Notes: generated from the letters alone by a model not told the origin. DNA of 40,900 nt from Bacteroidota bacterium (GCA_947504725.1 CANNHN010000014.1:1-40900); one strand, 5' to 3'; numbered from the stretch's first letter, positions 25,239-34,326 are shown. Numbers and translations: made by a program.

Positions 25239-26492
25239 TTGAGTATCGAACGATTCATAGCTAAACGAATCCTATCAGGTTCAAGTACATCTAATCAACT
25301 ATCACGCCCAATTGTGCGTATTTCGGTCTTGGGGATTACACTAGGTTTGGCTGTGATGATTTTGGCTATGGCGGTAGTAACAGGTTTTCAAAACGAGATA
25401 AAGGCTAAGTTGATAGGCTTTAATTCACACATTCAAATTTCCAATTACGACAATAACTCCAGTGCAGAGCCAAAACCCGTTAGTAAATTCCAACCTTTTC
25501 TGGATGAGATAAAAAGCAATCCGGAGATTAAACATATTTCGGTTTTTGCTACCAAAAATGGTATCGTGAAAACACAAACCGATAACGAAGGCATTTTATT
25601 AAAAGGAATTTCTTCGGATTACGATTGGAGTTTTTTAGATAAAAGTTTTGTACAAGGAAAAGGTTTTGTGACGACAGATTCCGTTTCCAAAAGCATTGTT
25701 ATCTCCAAACATTTAAGCGATAAATTGAGTTTGAAGTTAAACGATAAAATGATTATTTATTTTATTGTCGACAGGTTTGATAGTTTGGGAACAAAAATCA
25801 GAACAGAAACAACGGGGAAAGATTTTTACATTTCTGGAATTTATGAAACAGGATTGGAGGAAGTTGATAAAACACTTGTTTTAAGCGACATTCGAAGAAT
25901 TCAAAAAATGAATGGTTGGAAAGAAGATGAAGTTGCAGGGTTTGAAATTGCGATAAAAGATTATAAAAAGATTGATGATATTGGTTATGATGTGGATGCA
26001 ATGATTGGACAAGGTTTGGTGGCATTAACAATCAAACAAACCAATCCAGCTATTTTTTCGTGGTTAGATATGATTGACATCAATGTTTTTATTGTATTAA
26101 TCTTGATGGTGATTGTTGCTGGAATAAATATGATTTCAGCTTTGTTGATTTTGATTTTGGAACGCACCAACATGATTGGAATTTTAAAAGCGATGGGTGC
26201 AAGCAATGGTAGTGTGCAAAAAATATTTTTGTACAATTCTGTTTTTTTAATCGGAAAAGGATTGTTGTGGGGAAATGTTTTTGGAATAACAATTGCCTTG
26301 CTTCAACAACAATTTGGAATCTTTAAGTTGGACGAAAAAGTATATTACATTTCTCAAATTCCGATTGATTTAAGCCTTGTTCATATTCTGCTTTTAAACG
26401 CAGGAACGTTGGTGTGTTGTTTATTGATGTTGATTGTTCCGAGTTTTATTGTTTCTAAAATCACTCCAGTGAAAGCGATAAGATTCAGTTAA
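25239..26492 (+). CDS. LolC/LolE-type ABC transporter permease (TTG start)
   Basis: Inner-membrane permease of the FtsX/MacB class, 417 residues. LolC/LolE subunits with the LolD ATPase extract lipoproteins from the inner membrane; the ATPase is not in this window. It begins SIERFIAKRILSG, the typical start of LolC/E proteins, so TTG at 25239 is the true start; no ATG precedes the core. TM1 is at about 26-48 (SVLGITLGLAVMILAMAVVT). A periplasmic MacB-like domain follows (about 50-270), then three C-terminal TMs (around 278-308, 325-350 and 370-405) with the FtsX motif ERTNMIGILKAMGAS. Divergent from NamZ. In Bacteroidota a single LolC/E-like protein probably works as a homodimer. Confidence 0.92.
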   Translation: MSIERFIAKRILSGSSTSNQLSRPIVRISVLGITLGLAVMILAMAVVTGFQNEIKAKLIGFNSHIQISNYDNNSSAEPKPVSKFQPFLDEIKSNPEIKHISVFATKNGIVKTQTDNEGILLKGISSDYDWSFLDKSFVQGKGFVTTDSVSKSIVISKHLSDKLSLKLNDKMIIYFIVDRFDSLGTKIRTETTGKDFYISGIYETGLEEVDKTLVLSDIRRIQKMNGWKEDEVAGFEIAIKDYKKIDDIGYDVDAMIGQGLVALTIKQTNPAIFSWLDMIDINVFIVLILMVIVAGINMISALLILILERTNMIGILKAMGASNGSVQKIFLYNSVFLIGKGLLWGNVFGITIALLQQQFGIFKLDEKVYYISQIPIDLSLVHILLLNAGTLVCCLLMLIVPSFIVSKITPVKAIRFS

Positions 26493-26494
26493 TG

Positions 26495-26618
26495 GAACGC
26501 GGATGGCGCGAAAAAGCTGATTTTCGCTGATTTTCTATTTTATTTCCTTTCCTTTTTTAATAATAATTTAACCAGTAAAAATCCGTTTTTATCCGATTTT
26601 CCCGTGTCATCCGCGTTC
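26495..26618. repeat. Long imperfect inverted repeat (GAACGCGGAT arms)
   Basis: GAACGCGGAT (26495-26504) pairs exactly with ATCCGCGTTC (26609-26618). The inner flanks, GCTGATTTTCGCTGATTTT and the reverse complement of TTTTTATCCGATTTTCCCG, are related but diverged. It lies 2 bp after the permease stop and just before the cystathionine beta-synthase promoter. It has the look of a non-autonomous dispersed element. Confidence 0.65.
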
Positions 26619-26627
26619 TATTTTTCG

Positions 26628-26635
26628 TATTTTTG
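26628..26635 (+). promoter_or_regulatory. Candidate -7 element (TATTTTTG) for the cystathionine beta-synthase gene
   Basis: TATTTTTG matches TAnnTTTG and would place the transcript start near 26641, giving a leader of about 60 nt that contains the dispersed repeat unit at 26661-26685. Confidence 0.45.
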
Positions 26636-26686
26636 CCCTTCGATAAACAAAAAATTAAATTGTCACCTTGAGCGGAGTCGAAGGGC
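26635..26686. repeat. Dispersed repeat unit and hairpin in the cystathionine beta-synthase leader
   Basis: 26661-26685 repeats 21549-21573 with one difference in 25. Its end (TCGAAGGGC, 26678-26686) pairs with GCCCTTCGA at 26635-26643 over 9 bp with a 34-nt loop. The element ends 15 bp before the ATG. Confidence 0.75.
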
Positions 26687-26700
26687 GAAAAAACTACATT

Positions 26701-28071
26701 ATGAAAAAGACGTGTGATAACATTTTAGGAACAATTGGAAATACACCAATGGTTCGTATCAATAACTTAACTAAAGGCCTAAAAGCTACAGTATATGCAA
26801 AAGTAGAAACCTTCAATCCTGGAAATTCCATTAAGGATAGAATGGCTTTGAAGATGATTGAAGATGCTGAAAAAGATGGAAGATTAAAACCAGGCGGAAC
26901 CATTATTGAAGGAACAAGTGGTAATACAGGAATGGGTTTAGCGATAGCAGCTATTATCAAAGGATACAAATGTATATTCACAACTACCGATAAACAATCC
27001 AAAGAAAAAGTAGATGCATTGCGTGCTTTCGGAGCGGATGTAATTGTTTGTCCTACCGATGTTGAACCAGAAGATCCACGTTCATACTATTCCGTTTCTT
27101 CTCGTTTGGTTGCTGAAGTAGAAAATGCTTGGAAGCCGAATCAATATGATAACTTGAGTAACTCTCAAGCGCATTACGAACAAACTGGTCCAGAAATTTG
27201 GGATCAAACAGAAGGAAAGATTACTCATTTAGTAGTAGGCGTTGGAACAGGTGGAACCATTTGCGGAACGGGTAGATATTTAAAAGAAAAAAATCCGAAC
27301 ATTAAAGTTTGGGGAATTGATACATATGGTTCGGTTTTCAAAAAATATAAAGAGACTGGTATATTTGATAAGAATGAAATTTATCCATACATAACAGAAG
27401 GAATTGGAGAAGATTTTTTACCACAAAATGTGGATTTCAGCATTATCGATCGTTTTGAAAAAGTAACAGATAAAGATGCAGCCATCATGACGCGTGAGAT
27501 TACAAAGCGCGAAGGAATTTTTGCTGGAAACTCAGCCGGTTCAGCAATGGCAGGATTGTTACAATTGAAAGATGAATTGAAAGAAGGCGATGTAGTTGTT
27601 GTTATTTTCCACGATCACGGAACACGTTATTTAGGAAAAATGTTCAACGATGAGTGGATGATGGAAAAAGGATTCTTTGATAAAAAAGGATTGGTTGCAA
27701 AAGATTTGGTAAACAACAATACCAACGGAAAATTAATCACAATTGAAAGTACTGATACTGTTGGAAATGCAGTAGCGTTGATGAATAAAATGGATATTTC
27801 TCAAATTCCAGTTTCTCATGATAAACGTATTGTTGGTTCTTTAAACGAGAGCATGTTGTATCAAAAAATTATTGCTAATCCTGATATTAAAAATCAAAAG
27901 ATAGAAACCATCATGGCGGCTCCATTTCCGTTTGTAGATATTTCTACACCGATTGATTCATTATCGGCAATGGTAAATGATAAAAACTTAGCGGTATTGG
28001 TTAAAGATTTTAAATTGGATAAAACGTATATCATTACTTGTTATGATATTATGAATGCACTTACAAAGTAG
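26701..28071 (+). CDS. PLP-dependent cystathionine beta-synthase with CBS domain pair
   Basis: Condenses serine (or an activated serine) with homocysteine or a related thiol; cysteine synthase activity is also possible because the fold is shared. The 456-residue protein starts at ATG 26701; an upstream in-frame TTG (26668) falls inside the dispersed repeat and is rejected. Residues 5-325 are the PLP domain: NTPMVRI, the PLP lysine in NPGNSIKDRMA (Lys45), the substrate loop GTSGNTG (71-77), phosphate loop GVGTGGTICGTG, and IFAGNSAGSAM. Residues about 335-456 form a tandem CBS pair (ITIESTDTVGNAVALMNKM, FVDISTPIDSLSAMV), which in eukaryotic enzymes binds S-adenosylmethionine. Single gene behind its own promoter match. 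Confidence 0.93.
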   Translation: MKKTCDNILGTIGNTPMVRINNLTKGLKATVYAKVETFNPGNSIKDRMALKMIEDAEKDGRLKPGGTIIEGTSGNTGMGLAIAAIIKGYKCIFTTTDKQSKEKVDALRAFGADVIVCPTDVEPEDPRSYYSVSSRLVAEVENAWKPNQYDNLSNSQAHYEQTGPEIWDQTEGKITHLVVGVGTGGTICGTGRYLKEKNPNIKVWGIDTYGSVFKKYKETGIFDKNEIYPYITEGIGEDFLPQNVDFSIIDRFEKVTDKDAAIMTREITKREGIFAGNSAGSAMAGLLQLKDELKEGDVVVVIFHDHGTRYLGKMFNDEWMMEKGFFDKKGLVAKDLVNNNTNGKLITIESTDTVGNAVALMNKMDISQIPVSHDKRIVGSLNESMLYQKIIANPDIKNQKIETIMAAPFPFVDISTPIDSLSAMVNDKNLAVLVKDFKLDKTYIITCYDIMNALTK

Positions 28072-28103
28072 ACTTTTCATTGCTAACTGAAATGCTCCTT
28101 GTT

Positions 28104-28190
28104 TGTCATTTCGACCGAAGTGGAGAAATCTTTCAAAATGTAATACTAAATACGAATGAAAAAGTTCTCTCCACTTCTGTAGAGATGACA
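28104..28190. repeat. Imperfect inverted repeat with 30-bp arms (TGTCATTTCGACC family)
   Basis: Arm 28104-28133 and the reverse complement of 28161-28190 match at 25 of 30 positions around a 27-nt centre. It sits between two plus-strand genes, 32 bp after the first, and may terminate transcription. The same family is seen at 25110-25173. Confidence 0.75.
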
Positions 28191-28215
28191 TTTTGCTATA
28201 ATCAAACTTTAAACT

Positions 28216-29019
28216 TTGAACTCATTCACAGATCAACTCAATCGTAAAATAGATCTTCCTTCAAAACCACAAAGGATAATCTCCCTAGTTCCTTCCCAAA
28301 CTGAATTGCTATACGATTTAGGCCTACGAGATGAAGTAGTTGGAATCACTAAATTCTGTATTCATCCAGAAGAATGGTTTCGTTCAAAAACAAGAGTTGG
28401 CGGAACAAAAGAATACGACTTTGAAAAAATAAAAGCCCTTAATCCTGATTTAATTATTGGTAACAAAGAAGAAAACAATCAAGAGCAGATAGAAGAGTTG
28501 ATGAAGGATTACACTGTATGGATGAGTGATATTTACACCTTGAAAGATGCTTGTGATATGATTACCCGTATCGGAACATTGGTAGGTAAACAACAAGAAG
28601 CAACCAATCTCAAATTAGAAATCGAATCAAAGTTTAATCAATTTCAACAATTCCTAAATCCTAAATCCCAAATTCTAAGCGTTTCCTACTTGATTTGGAA
28701 CAAGCCATACATGGTCGCAGGAAACAATACGTTCATTAACGAATTGTTAAAAGTATGCGGATTTAAAAATGTTTTTGAACAAGATCGTTATCCCGAAATT
28801 ACCACAAAACAACTTGCAGATGCTAATCCTGAAATCATTCTATTGTCCTCGGAGCCTTATCCATTCAAAGAAAAACACATAGAGGAATTTAAAGCGATTT
28901 GCCCCAATGCAAAAGTAATGATTGTAGATGGAGAGGTTTTTTCATGGTACGGATCGCGTTTATTGCAAGCTCCAGAGTATTTTAAGCAACTAATTGAGAA
29001 TATTGCGTCTAAAAGGTAG
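28216..29019 (+). CDS. BtuF-like helical-backbone metal-receptor protein without signal peptide (TTG start)
   Basis: A 267-residue protein with the helical-backbone substrate-binding fold of cobalamin/iron-siderophore receptors: QLNRKIDLPSKPQRIISLVP, SQTELLYDLGL, VGGTKEYDFEKIKALNPDLI, and IILLSSEPYPFKEKH. Cobalamin- or haem-binding members are normally exported, but no signal peptide is possible here: the TTG at 28216 is the first in-frame codon after a TAA at 28210-28212, and the family core begins almost at once. The product is therefore predicted to be cytosolic. No permease or ATPase gene adjoins it. It lies after a palindromic repeat and before the patatin gene. The ligand is unknown. 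Confidence 0.88.
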   Translation: MNSFTDQLNRKIDLPSKPQRIISLVPSQTELLYDLGLRDEVVGITKFCIHPEEWFRSKTRVGGTKEYDFEKIKALNPDLIIGNKEENNQEQIEELMKDYTVWMSDIYTLKDACDMITRIGTLVGKQQEATNLKLEIESKFNQFQQFLNPKSQILSVSYLIWNKPYMVAGNNTFINELLKVCGFKNVFEQDRYPEITTKQLADANPEIILLSSEPYPFKEKHIEEFKAICPNAKVMIVDGEVFSWYGSRLLQAPEYFKQLIENIASKR

Positions 29020-29125
29020 TTTATTAGTTCACTTGTTCATTGGTTTATTGGTTTGTTGTAGATTTTTAGGTGTAATTATTCCGATTTTTCAATTTTCAAT
29101 TTTTCAATTACTTTGATATTATTAC

Positions 29126-29133
29126 TAGCTTTG
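29126..29133 (+). promoter_or_regulatory. Candidate -7 element (TAGCTTTG) for the patatin gene
   Basis: TAGCTTTG matches TAnnTTTG and includes the G of a GTG codon at 29133 that opens a longer version of the frame. This supports the ATG at 29151 as the real start. Confidence 0.5.
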
Positions 29134-29150
29134 TGAAGCAACAAAAAACT

Positions 29151-31448
29151 ATGACTTTTTTAAAGCATATATTTCTATTCATTTCTCTTTTTACATTGCT
29201 ATTTCTTTCCTCAACTTCTGCCCAAGCACAAAAAGTAGGAGTTGTGTTAAGTGGTGGCGCAGCTAGTGGAATTGCGCATATTGGTGTTTTAAAAGCACTG
29301 GAAGATAATAACATTCCAATCGATTATATTACTGGAACATCTATGGGTGCTTTGGTGGGTTCAATGTACGCAATGGGATATTCTCCAGCTCAACTGGAAG
29401 TATTAGTGAAAACAGAACGATTTAAAAACTGGTCGGAAGGAGTTATTGATCAAAAATATGCTTACTATTTTAAACGTGCAGATGATAATGCTTCTTGGAT
29501 AACATTTAAATTGTCGCTTGATTCGGCTTTTGTTTCTACTCTTCCTACAAATTTGATTTCACCTGTCGCAATGGATTTTGGAATGATGGAGTACGTTGCA
29601 GGTCCTGCAGCTGTTGCCAATTATAATTTTGATAGTTTATTTGTTCCTTTTCGATGTGTTGCATCCGACATCGAAAAAAAAGAATCTGTAGTTTTTAGTA
29701 AAGGTGATTTGGCCGAAGCAGTTCGTGCATCTATGTCGTTTCCATTTTATATTAAACCAATAAAAGTGGATGGGAAATTATTATTTGATGGTGGATTATA
29801 CAATAACTTTCCCTCCAATGTGATGTTTGATGACTTCTTTCCTGATTTCATGATTGGAAGCAATGTCGGGTCTAACAATCCTCCACCGGATGAAGATAAT
29901 TTACTTTCTCAAATAAAAACAATGCTTCAAAGTAAATCTAATTATGATATTTTGTGTGAAGCAGGTGTGATTATTCAACCAAAAGTAAATGTTGGACTGT
30001 TTGACTTTAGTGATCTTCAACCAATTATTGATAGTGGTTATGCCGCTGCAATGCGCCATATGGATTTTATCAAACAACATGTAGAAAAAAGGGTAAACAA
30101 AGAAGATTTAACTATTAGGAGAAGTAATTTCAAAAGTACAGAACCTAAAATTATGTTTGATAATATTTACATAGAAGGATTGAATAAAAAACAATCTGAA
30201 TATGTAAAAAAAGTATTACGTCATAAAAACAAGCTTGTGAGTTTGGAAGATATGAAAGAAGGATATTTTAGATTGTCTGCCGACAGTAAAATCAAAACTA
30301 TTTATCCGCAAGCAAAATACAATCCGAATACAGGTTACTATGATTTGTATTTAAGAATCAGAAAAGAAAGAAATTTAATTACTGATTTTGGAGGAAACTT
30401 TTCAAATCGTCCGATTAGCTCTGGTTACTTAGGTTTGCAATATAATTACTTGGGGCGATTTGCTGCAGGAATTATGACAAATGCGTATTTCGGGAAACTT
30501 TATAGTTCAGTTCAATTGAAAACACGTTTTGATTTTCCTTCAAGAGTTCCCATTTTTATTGAGCCCGGAGTAACTTGGAACAAATGGGATTATTATAAAA
30601 GTAGCAGTGCATTTTTGGAAGATACTAAACCGGCTTACTTAATTGAAAGTGAAGAGCACGGAAATTTAGACATTGGCTTTCCAACAGGAAAAAAAGGCAG
30701 AATAGTAGGTGGTGCAGGAGTTGCAAGGATTACAAACAGATATTATCAAACGCCATTTTTTGTGCAGTTGGATACTGCTGATCAAACCAATTTTGATTTG
30801 GTTACAGGACAGGCATATTATGAAATTAATTCTTTGAACAGAAAGCAATATGCTAATCAAGGAGAATATTTGAGGATTAGTGGTCGATATGTTTATGGTT
30901 TAGAAATGAATACTCCTGGTTCAACATCGTTGGATACTGCCGAAAACTCGAACCACCACGAATGGGTCGTTTTTAAAATAACAGGAGAACGTTATTTTAA
31001 TAGGAGAGGAGCATTTAAAATAGGACTTTTTGGAGAAGGTGTTTATTCTAGTCAAACACTCTTTCAAAATTATACCTCAAGTATTTTGTCGGCACAAGCA
31101 TTTCAACCGACAGCGGATAGTAAAATCATCTTCAATGAAAATTACCGAACGCATAAATACATGGCTGGAGGAATCAAGTTTGTAATCAATATCAGAAAAA
31201 CTATCGAATTTAGAGCCGAAGGCTATATATACCAACCATATCAAGTATTAGTTAAAACAGCCGACCTAAAAACGGAGTTCGGTGTTCCATTTGCATTGCA
31301 ACATTATGTAGCCAATGCAGGTTTTGTATGGCATACACCACTTGGCCCAATGAGTATAACCGCAAATTACTACGATCAGGTGAAAGATCCTGTTTCTATT
31401 CTCTTCCATTTCGGGTACATCATTTTTAACAAAAGAGCTCTTCAATAA
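29151..31448 (+). CDS. Patatin-like phospholipase with C-terminal outer-membrane barrel (PlpD/type Vd-like)
   Basis: A 765-residue surface lipase candidate. The signal peptide (LKHIFLFISLFTLLFLS, cleavage near SAQA) is followed by a patatin domain (about 28-300): oxyanion GGAASG, serine motif GTSMG (Ser64) and the catalytic Asp in DGG (213-215). A short POTRA-like part follows (IMFDNIYIEGLNKKQSEYV, about 335-400), then a 16-strand-type barrel from about 410 (DFGGNFSNRPISSGYLGL, LYLRIRKERN just before) to the end (LFHFGYIIFNKRALQ). The architecture resembles bacterial PlpD/type Vd autotransporters, where the lipase domain passes through the barrel; export by that route is inference. Single gene with its own promoter match. 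Confidence 0.93.
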   Translation: MTFLKHIFLFISLFTLLFLSSTSAQAQKVGVVLSGGAASGIAHIGVLKALEDNNIPIDYITGTSMGALVGSMYAMGYSPAQLEVLVKTERFKNWSEGVIDQKYAYYFKRADDNASWITFKLSLDSAFVSTLPTNLISPVAMDFGMMEYVAGPAAVANYNFDSLFVPFRCVASDIEKKESVVFSKGDLAEAVRASMSFPFYIKPIKVDGKLLFDGGLYNNFPSNVMFDDFFPDFMIGSNVGSNNPPPDEDNLLSQIKTMLQSKSNYDILCEAGVIIQPKVNVGLFDFSDLQPIIDSGYAAAMRHMDFIKQHVEKRVNKEDLTIRRSNFKSTEPKIMFDNIYIEGLNKKQSEYVKKVLRHKNKLVSLEDMKEGYFRLSADSKIKTIYPQAKYNPNTGYYDLYLRIRKERNLITDFGGNFSNRPISSGYLGLQYNYLGRFAAGIMTNAYFGKLYSSVQLKTRFDFPSRVPIFIEPGVTWNKWDYYKSSSAFLEDTKPAYLIESEEHGNLDIGFPTGKKGRIVGGAGVARITNRYYQTPFFVQLDTADQTNFDLVTGQAYYEINSLNRKQYANQGEYLRISGRYVYGLEMNTPGSTSLDTAENSNHHEWVVFKITGERYFNRRGAFKIGLFGEGVYSSQTLFQNYTSSILSAQAFQPTADSKIIFNENYRTHKYMAGGIKFVINIRKTIEFRAEGYIYQPYQVLVKTADLKTEFGVPFALQHYVANAGFVWHTPLGPMSITANYYDQVKDPVSILFHFGYIIFNKRALQ

Positions 31449-31476
31449 AGGGTTAAGTATTTGAAAATCAACATTT

Positions 31477-31507
31477 TTTGATATTTACTATATTTTGCAT
31501 AAGTTTG
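31477..31507 (+). promoter_or_regulatory. Promoter for hppA (TTTG-19-TAAGTTTG)
   Basis: TTTG (31477-31480) and TAAGTTTG (31500-31507) are 19 nt apart, the best match to the Bacteroidota sigma consensus in the window. The predicted start near 31513 gives a leader of about 95 nt. Confidence 0.65.
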
Positions 31508-31519
31508 CACCCCTAATTC

Positions 31520-31560
31520 AATAGGCAATTAAAAGAAATAGGCAGTAGGCAATTGAAAAT
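31520..31560. repeat. TAGGCAATT/TAGGCAGT simple repeats in the hppA leader
   Basis: Degenerate copies of TAGGCAATT and TAGGCAGTAGGCAATT lie between the promoter and the ATG. This looks like an intergenic simple repeat. Confidence 0.45.
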
Positions 31561-31608
31561 CCTACGCTATTGAAATTTAGAAAACAAAAACAATAATTAA
31601 TTAAAACT

Positions 31609-34305
31609 ATGAATCAATACGTAATTTATTTAGTGCCCGCTTTAGGGATTTTAGGATTGTTAGTAATGGCAATTAAATCGGCTTGGGTTACTAAGCAAGA
31701 TGCTGGAGATAAAAACATGCAAGAACTTGCTGGTTATATTGCTGATGGTGCAATGGCATTTTTAAAAGCAGAATGGAAAGTGTTAAGTATTTTCGTTGTT
31801 TTTGCAGCAGCGTTATTAGCTTATTCAGGAACTATTCATGAAATAAACGGTAAAGAGATTCACGGTAGTTGGATAATTGCTATTGCATTTATAATAGGAG
31901 CTGTTTTTTCTGCAACAGCTGGATATATAGGAATGAAAGTAGCAACTAAAGCAAATGTTCGTACAACGCAAGCTGCTAAAACAAGTTTAAAACAAGCATT
32001 GAAAGTTTCTTTCACTGGTGGAACTGTAATGGGATTGGGTGTTGCTGGTTTAGCTGTATTAGGTTTAGGAAGTTTATTTATAGTTTTCTTGAAAATATTC
32101 AATGTCGTTACTGTAGATAGTAATGAAATGAAAACTGCAATTGAAGTTTTGACTGGATTCTCTCTTGGAGCTGAGTCGATTGCCTTATTTGCACGTGTTG
32201 GTGGCGGTATTTATACAAAAGCTGCTGACGTTGGAGCTGATTTAGTTGGTAAAGTTGAAGCTGGTATTCCAGAAGATGATGTTCGTAATCCTGCAACTAT
32301 TGCAGATAACGTTGGTGATAACGTAGGTGATGTTGCTGGAATGGGTGCCGATTTATTTGGTTCTTATGTAGCAACAATATTAGCTACAATGGTATTGGGA
32401 CAAGAAATTAATGTAATAGATAATTTTGGTGGTATGTCGCCAATCCTTTTGCCAATGGTTATTTGTGGATTGGGAATCGTATTTTCAATCATAGGAACTT
32501 GGTTTGTTACAATTAAGGATGATAAGTCGAATGTTCAAAATGCTTTGAATCTTGGTAACTGGGCTTCCATGTTAATTACAGTTGTTGCCTCTTATTTTAT
32601 TGTAATGTATATGTTGCCTGATGGAGAAATTTCTTTACGTGGTTTTGTATTTACAAAAATGGGAGTGTTCGGTGCTATTTTAGTGGGAACTGTAGTAGGA
32701 GCAATTATGAGTATTGTAACGGAGTATTATACCGCAATGGGTAAGCCTCCAGTAAATTCTATTATTCAACAATCTTCTACTGGTCACGCTACAAATATTA
32801 TTGGTGGTTTAGCAGTTGGTATGAAATCAACCGTTATTCCAATTTTAACATTAGCAGCTGGAATCATGGGTTCATACTATTGTGCAGGACTATATGGTGT
32901 TGCAATTGCAGCAGCAGGTATGATGGCAACTACAGCTATGCAATTAGCAATTGATGCATTTGGTCCGATTGCAGATAACGCTGGTGGTATTGCAGAGATG
33001 AGTCAATTGCCTCCTGAAGTTCGTGAACGTACTGATAATTTAGATGCTGTTGGAAATACAACTGCAGCAACTGGAAAAGGTTTTGCTATTGCTTCTGCAG
33101 CTTTAACATCGTTAGCATTGTTTGCTGCGTTTGTTGGAATTGCAGGTATTGATGCTATCGATATATACAAAGCGCCTGTATTGGCAGGTTTATTTGTGGG
33201 TGCAATGATCCCATTTATTTTCTCTGCATTGTGTATTCAGGCAGTTGGTAAAGCTGCAATGGACATGGTTCAAGAAGTTAGACGTCAGTTTCGTGAAATT
33301 CCTGGTATCATGGAATACAAAGCAAAACCAGAATACGAAAAATGTGTTGCTATCTCTACAAAAGCATCTATCCGAGAAATGATGATGCCAGGAGCAATTG
33401 CATTAATTACCCCTTTAATTGTTGGTTTTACATTCGGTCCTGAAGTATTAGGAGGTTTATTGGCAGGTGTTACAGTATCTGGAGTGTTGATGGGAATTTT
33501 TCAATCAAATGCTGGTGGTGCTTGGGACAATGCAAAAAAATCTTTTGAAAAAGGTGTAATGATTAATGGTGAAATGTTCTACAAAAAATCAGAACCACAT
33601 AAAGCATCTGTTACAGGTGATACAGTTGGAGATCCTTTCAAGGATACTTCTGGACCATCTATGAACATCTTAATTAAATTAATGTCAATTGTTTCGTTGG
33701 TTATCGCTCCATACATAGCCGTAAATACTGCAGAGGCTGGAATGGGTTGTGAAGGCGATATGATGCAAACAGAATGTTGTGAAGGACATGGTGAAGAAAT
33801 GATGGAAGCTTGTCACGATGGTGGAAGTAAATGTGATATGACGAAATGTGCATCAATGAGCAAAGAACAATGTGCTGCTATGTGTGATTCAGTTGGTTGT
33901 ACTGCTGACGAAAAAGCATATTGTATGAGCATGTATGGCGCAGATGGAAAATTTGTTGGGCCGAAATGCGATATGAGCAAATGTATGAACATGAGCAAAG
34001 AAGCATGTGCTAAATATTGTGATTCAGTTGGATGTTCAGCAGAAGAAAAAGCAATGTGTGTAAAACATGCAGGTGCTGGTGAAGCGAAAGCTTGTTGCAA
34101 AGGACATGAAGAAGTGGCTCCAAAAGCTTGTTGCAAAGACAAAGCAATGGAAGCAAAAGCTTGTTGCAAAGACAAAGCTGCAGCTCACGGAAAAGCTTGT
34201 TCAGGTGAAGGTGATAAAGGTTGTGGTGGAGATTGCAAAAAAGGTTGTAAAACAAAAGAAGAATGTATGAAGTCTTGCGGAGAATCTTGCGCAAAGCATC
34301 ACTAA
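31609..34305 (+). CDS. hppA: Membrane proton/sodium-translocating pyrophosphatase with Cys-rich C-terminal extension
   Basis: Couples PPi hydrolysis to H+ and/or Na+ export across the inner membrane. Residues 1 to about 704 are a complete mPPase with the cytosolic active-site blocks [11 protein letters not shown] (207-217) and [17 protein letters not shown] (233-249), plus [10 protein letters not shown] with Ala486 and Gly489, the form typical of K+-dependent enzymes. H+ versus Na+ specificity cannot be read with certainty. The last helix ends near LVIAPYIAV (about 697-705). In the same frame follow about 190 residues with 29 cysteines, two 45-residue repeats (741-785 and 786-830) of pattern KCDMxKC-x(4)-SKExCA-x(2)-CDSVGC, then three KACCK units and a Gly/Lys/Cys-rich end. 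With 16 helices and standard topology, this tail would be in the periplasm. mPPases do not normally have such a tail. It may bind metal; function is inference. Confidence 0.95.
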   Translation: MNQYVIYLVPALGILGLLVMAIKSAWVTKQDAGDKNMQELAGYIADGAMAFLKAEWKVLSIFVVFAAALLAYSGTIHEINGKEIHGSWIIAIAFIIGAVFSATAGYIGMKVATKANVRTTQAAKTSLKQALKVSFTGGTVMGLGVAGLAVLGLGSLFIVFLKIFNVVTVDSNEMKTAIEVLTGFSLGAESIALFARVGGGIYTKAADVGADLVGKVEAGIPEDDVRNPATIADNVGDNVGDVAGMGADLFGSYVATILATMVLGQEINVIDNFGGMSPILLPMVICGLGIVFSIIGTWFVTIKDDKSNVQNALNLGNWASMLITVVASYFIVMYMLPDGEISLRGFVFTKMGVFGAILVGTVVGAIMSIVTEYYTAMGKPPVNSIIQQSSTGHATNIIGGLAVGMKSTVIPILTLAAGIMGSYYCAGLYGVAIAAAGMMATTAMQLAIDAFGPIADNAGGIAEMSQLPPEVRERTDNLDAVGNTTAATGKGFAIASAALTSLALFAAFVGIAGIDAIDIYKAPVLAGLFVGAMIPFIFSALCIQAVGKAAMDMVQEVRRQFREIPGIMEYKAKPEYEKCVAISTKASIREMMMPGAIALITPLIVGFTFGPEVLGGLLAGVTVSGVLMGIFQSNAGGAWDNAKKSFEKGVMINGEMFYKKSEPHKASVTGDTVGDPFKDTSGPSMNILIKLMSIVSLVIAPYIAVNTAEAGMGCEGDMMQTECCEGHGEEMMEACHDGGSKCDMTKCASMSKEQCAAMCDSVGCTADEKAYCMSMYGADGKFVGPKCDMSKCMNMSKEACAKYCDSVGCSAEEKAMCVKHAGAGEAKACCKGHEEVAPKACCKDKAMEAKACCKDKAAAHGKACSGEGDKGCGGDCKKGCKTKEECMKSCGESCAKHH
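33829..34171 (+). repeat. Nested coding repeats in the hppA tail
   Basis: Two 135-bp units begin at 33829 and 33964. After the second, the 16-nt string AAAGCTTGTTGCAAAG occurs at 34087-34102, 34123-34138 and 34156-34171 (spacing 36 and 33 nt), each coding KACCK-type residues. The copies are still nearly identical at DNA level. Confidence 0.85.
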
Positions 34306-34326
34306 GAATATTTTATTTTAATATTT

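Noticed and set aside
26668-26700. TTG start 33 bp upstream of the cystathionine beta-synthase ATG
   Set aside because: It lies in the dispersed repeat unit and the added residues (SGVEGRKNYI) are repeat-derived; family members start at the ATG.
33813-34175. Minus-strand 120-codon frame opposite the hppA tail
   Set aside because: Shadow of the Cys-rich coding repeats; no independent support.
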